This document shows, in pieces, positions 6,993 to 7,821 of a stretch of DNA of 7,821 bases. Numbering within the stretch: position 1 is the first letter of the stretch; each line of letters begins with the position of its first letter. Source of the DNA: Chthonomonadaceae bacterium (lineage in GTDB: Bacteria; Armatimonadota; Chthonomonadetes; Chthonomonadales; Chthonomonadaceae); NCBI GenBank assembly GCA_025355115.1, contig JANXLO010000336.1, positions 1-7,821 of the forward strand. Direction: 5' to 3'. The position numbers were made by a program, and so were the translations under genes. The notes beneath the pieces are model-generated. The model was not told the DNA's origin. It saw only the letters and a list, made by a program, of their open reading frames with translations, and made no database searches.

Positions 6993-7075
6993 ACCACGCC
7001 CCCGTTTACACGGGGAATTGCTCATTAGGCGTGTTTCATCTAATGGCCTTTCGGTACACCTCACAGAGTGAGCAT
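6957..7075 (-). ncRNA. Candidate cas-adjacent structured small RNA of about 119 nt
   Basis: A minus-strand promoter (extended -10 at 7088-7080) and the terminator at 6955-6992 bracket a transcript starting near 7075 and ending near 6957. It has no open reading frame of note. It can form several perfect stems: CTCAC-TCT-GTGAG (7072-7060), CATTAG/CTAATG (7045-7040 with 7028-7023), CCCCGT-GTAA-ACGGGG (7015-7000), and the terminator. The 5' end TGCTCA (7074-7069) can alternatively pair with TGAGCA near 7024-7019, which would close the first 55 nt into one domain and exclude the first hairpin. It lies divergent to the cas3 operon, about 100 bp from its promoter. The CCCCGT hairpin resembles a type I-E CRISPR repeat. 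It matches no RNA family I know (not tRNA, 6S or SRP-like). A cas regulatory RNA, an orphan crRNA-like RNA or an attenuated leader are all possible. Existence as a transcript is inferred. Confidence 0.5.
6991..7019 (-). repeat. Solitary type I-E CRISPR-repeat-like unit
   Basis: The 18-nt core TTCCCCGTGTAAACGGGG (7017-7000, minus) aligns without gaps to the core of the Escherichia coli I-E repeat, TTCCCCGCGCCAGCGGGG, with 14 identities. Both have six-base-pair stems and four-base loops beginning with G and ending with A. The innermost pair changes from C-G to T-A, keeping the stem. The called unit is 29 nt, as in I-E repeats. No second copy lies 60-62 bp to either side, so this is not an array. 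Confidence 0.4.
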
Positions 7076-7079
7076 AAAC

Positions 7080-7088
7080 ATTATACCA
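7080..7088 (-). promoter_or_regulatory. Extended -10 promoter for the minus-strand small RNA
   Basis: The minus strand reads TGGTATAAT at 7088-7080: a perfect TATAAT with the extended -10 TG. No good -35 is present; a run of eight T (7109-7102) occupies that position, and the extended -10 may compensate. The predicted start is near 7075-7073. The surrounding 7021-7143 is clearly AT-rich compared with the rest of the window. Confidence 0.5.
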
Positions 7089-7143
7089 TCTTAAAGGCAA
7101 CAAAAAAAAGTAATCTTGAATCTAACGTTAATGCCCTTTCTTA

Positions 7144-7172
7144 TTGACAATTAGGTCTCCCCGTGTTATACT
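7144..7172 (+). promoter_or_regulatory. Near-consensus promoter of the cas operon
   Basis: A perfect -35 TTGACA (7144-7149) is separated by 17 bp from TATACT (7167-7172), which is preceded by TGT to give an extended -10. The start would be near 7179, so the leader is only about 15 nt and the AGGAG ribosome binding site (7180-7184) lies at the very 5' end of the mRNA. The spacer contains TCCCCGTGT, also present in the small RNA. Confidence 0.85.
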
Positions 7173-7193
7173 GTAGTTCAGGAGAAGCGCGAC

Positions 7194-7439
7194 ATGGGAA
7201 CTGCATACGATCTTGCTCAGGAAATCGACGGATTGGTTACAACAGGAGAACGCTGTTACGATCAGGGGAACCGAGCTAGAGCGCGACAACATCTCTGCGC
7301 GGCCTCGCTTCTCATGGAGAAATTTGAGGATATTCTGGCGGCGTTTTCAGATAACGATGTGCGTGTCGGGCGGATTGCAATTATCGCAATGCATGTTCAT
7401 GAGGAAATATGCGAATGTCAGGAGGAGACGGAATGGTAA
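7194..7439 (+). CDS. Unknown 81-residue helical protein, first gene of the cas operon
   Basis: I do not recognise this protein. It follows a strong promoter and an AGGAG ribosome binding site 9 nt before its ATG, and its stop overlaps the cas3 start by 7 nt (ATGGTAA), so it is translated and coupled to cas3. It looks fully helical, with no signal peptide or membrane segment. Residues 19-50 (ERCYDQGNRARARQHLCAAS and on) have the Ala/Gly spacing of a TPR-like or MIT-like helical hairpin. The last part is acidic, with Cys73 and Cys75 in EICECQEETEW. There is no helix-turn-helix, HD or nuclease motif, and it is not one of the core type I Cas proteins as I know them. Its position suggests a regulator, an accessory factor for Cas3 or Cascade, or a passenger. 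No function should be assigned. Confidence 0.72.
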   Translation: MGTAYDLAQEIDGLVTTGERCYDQGNRARARQHLCAASLLMEKFEDILAAFSDNDVRVGRIAIIAMHVHEEICECQEETEW

Positions 7440-7821
7440 GTTCGGTGGATTTGTGGGCGAAATCGAAGCCTTATCATCCGCTGTGGTGCCATCTGCTGGA
7501 TGTGGCGGCGGTGTGCGGAGGGTTGCTGCGTCGGTTTGGGCCGGTCGAGGCTCTGCCGGATAGGTGGGTCATGTATCTTGCGGCGATGCACGATGTCGGC
7601 AAGGCAGACCCTGAATTTGAAAATAAAGATGCGGATTGCGCTGAGCAACTTCGAGAAAAGGGCCTTGAACTGCCGGAGAAGACGACAAAGTTTCGACATG
7701 AGGCGCGTTCTGCGGAGTGGCTGAAGGACTATCTGTCTTTGCTCGGATGGAATGAACATGCGCGTGCTGTGGTGAGTGAGGCGGTGAAAGGGCATCATGG
7801 TAATTTCGCTTCTGGCAATGG
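7433..7821 (+). CDS. cas3: CRISPR-associated Cas3, N-terminal HD nuclease domain (partial, type I-E-like)
   Basis: The last 389 bases encode 129 residues that run off the right edge. They carry the Cas3 HD-nuclease signature in order: HLLDVAAV with His20, MHDVGK with His53-Asp54 and Lys57, RHEARSAEWL with His89, and GHHGNF with His121-His122. These residues hold the metal ions that cut the DNA strand unwound by the helicase domain during type I interference. The opening LWAKS...HPLWCHLLDVAAV most resembles type I-E Cas3 proteins, but the subtype needs the missing genes. The ATG at 7433 has AGGAGG 7 nt upstream and overlaps the stop of the preceding small gene (translational coupling). The helicase domain and Cascade genes should lie to the right. 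A split HD-only Cas3'' cannot be excluded. Confidence 0.93.
   Translation, partial: MVSSVDLWAKSKPYHPLWCHLLDVAAVCGGLLRRFGPVEALPDRWVMYLAAMHDVGKADPEFENKDADCAEQLREKGLELPEKTTKFRHEARSAEWLKDYLSLLGWNEHARAVVSEAVKGHHGNFASGN

Noticed and set aside
6930..7080. A CRISPR array around the repeat-like hairpin
   Set aside because: No second copy occurs at repeat-plus-spacer distance on either side, so only a solitary repeat-like unit is supported.

Overview
The window looks like a bacterial chromosome fragment from a GC-rich organism. It has strong GGAGG-type ribosome binding sites and several good sigma-70 style promoters, two of which carry the same extended -10 TGTTATACT. A membrane-anchored HEAT-repeat protein beside a Gfo/Idh oxidoreductase and a VOC protein is the kind of mix seen in Armatimonadota, Planctomycetota or Chloroflexota. 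The phylum cannot be fixed from this sequence, and Armatimonadota is only a guess.

Layout, left to right. (1) Positions 1-1797, minus strand: a two-gene secreted-protein unit. The upstream gene encodes an unrecognised exported protein of about 586 codons, but an in-frame TAG lies directly after its signal peptide. The downstream gene starts in an ATGATG overlap with its stop and runs off the left edge. A candidate promoter with an overlapping dyad and a 5' leader hairpin lies at 1871-1951. (2) Positions 2040-2285, minus: a stand-alone LuxR-type HTH protein. (3) Positions 2509-4290, plus: a HEAT-repeat protein with one N-terminal membrane anchor, driven by a clear promoter flanked by two dyads sharing TGTCG/CGACA half-sites. 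(4) Positions 4320-5333, minus: a Gfo/Idh/MocA oxidoreductase, convergent with the HEAT gene. (5) Positions 5521-5916, plus: a VOC/glyoxalase-fold protein starting at GTG. (6) Positions 5970-6935, minus: the remains of a large serine recombinase without its catalytic domain and with an in-frame TAG.

(7) Positions 6957-7821 are the most interesting part, the start of a CRISPR-Cas island. The last 389 bases encode the N-terminal HD nuclease domain of Cas3 (type I, with I-E-like sequence). It overlaps an 81-codon gene of unknown function, and both lie behind a near-consensus promoter (TTGACA, 17 bp, TATACT). Divergent from this operon, a minus-strand promoter with a perfect extended -10 and a strong intrinsic terminator 90 bp away bracket a structured, apparently non-coding transcript of about 119 nt. 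That transcript contains one hairpin matching the type I-E CRISPR repeat hairpin in layout, including a compensatory base-pair change. It also shares short sequence blocks with the cas promoter. A cas-associated, CRISPR-repeat-like small RNA is therefore the leading candidate for something new here; this is inference.

Genes 1-5 look like ordinary housekeeping or accessory chromosome content with no shared pathway I can demonstrate. The recombinase remnant and the AT-rich cas intergenic region mark a likely boundary of horizontally acquired DNA.
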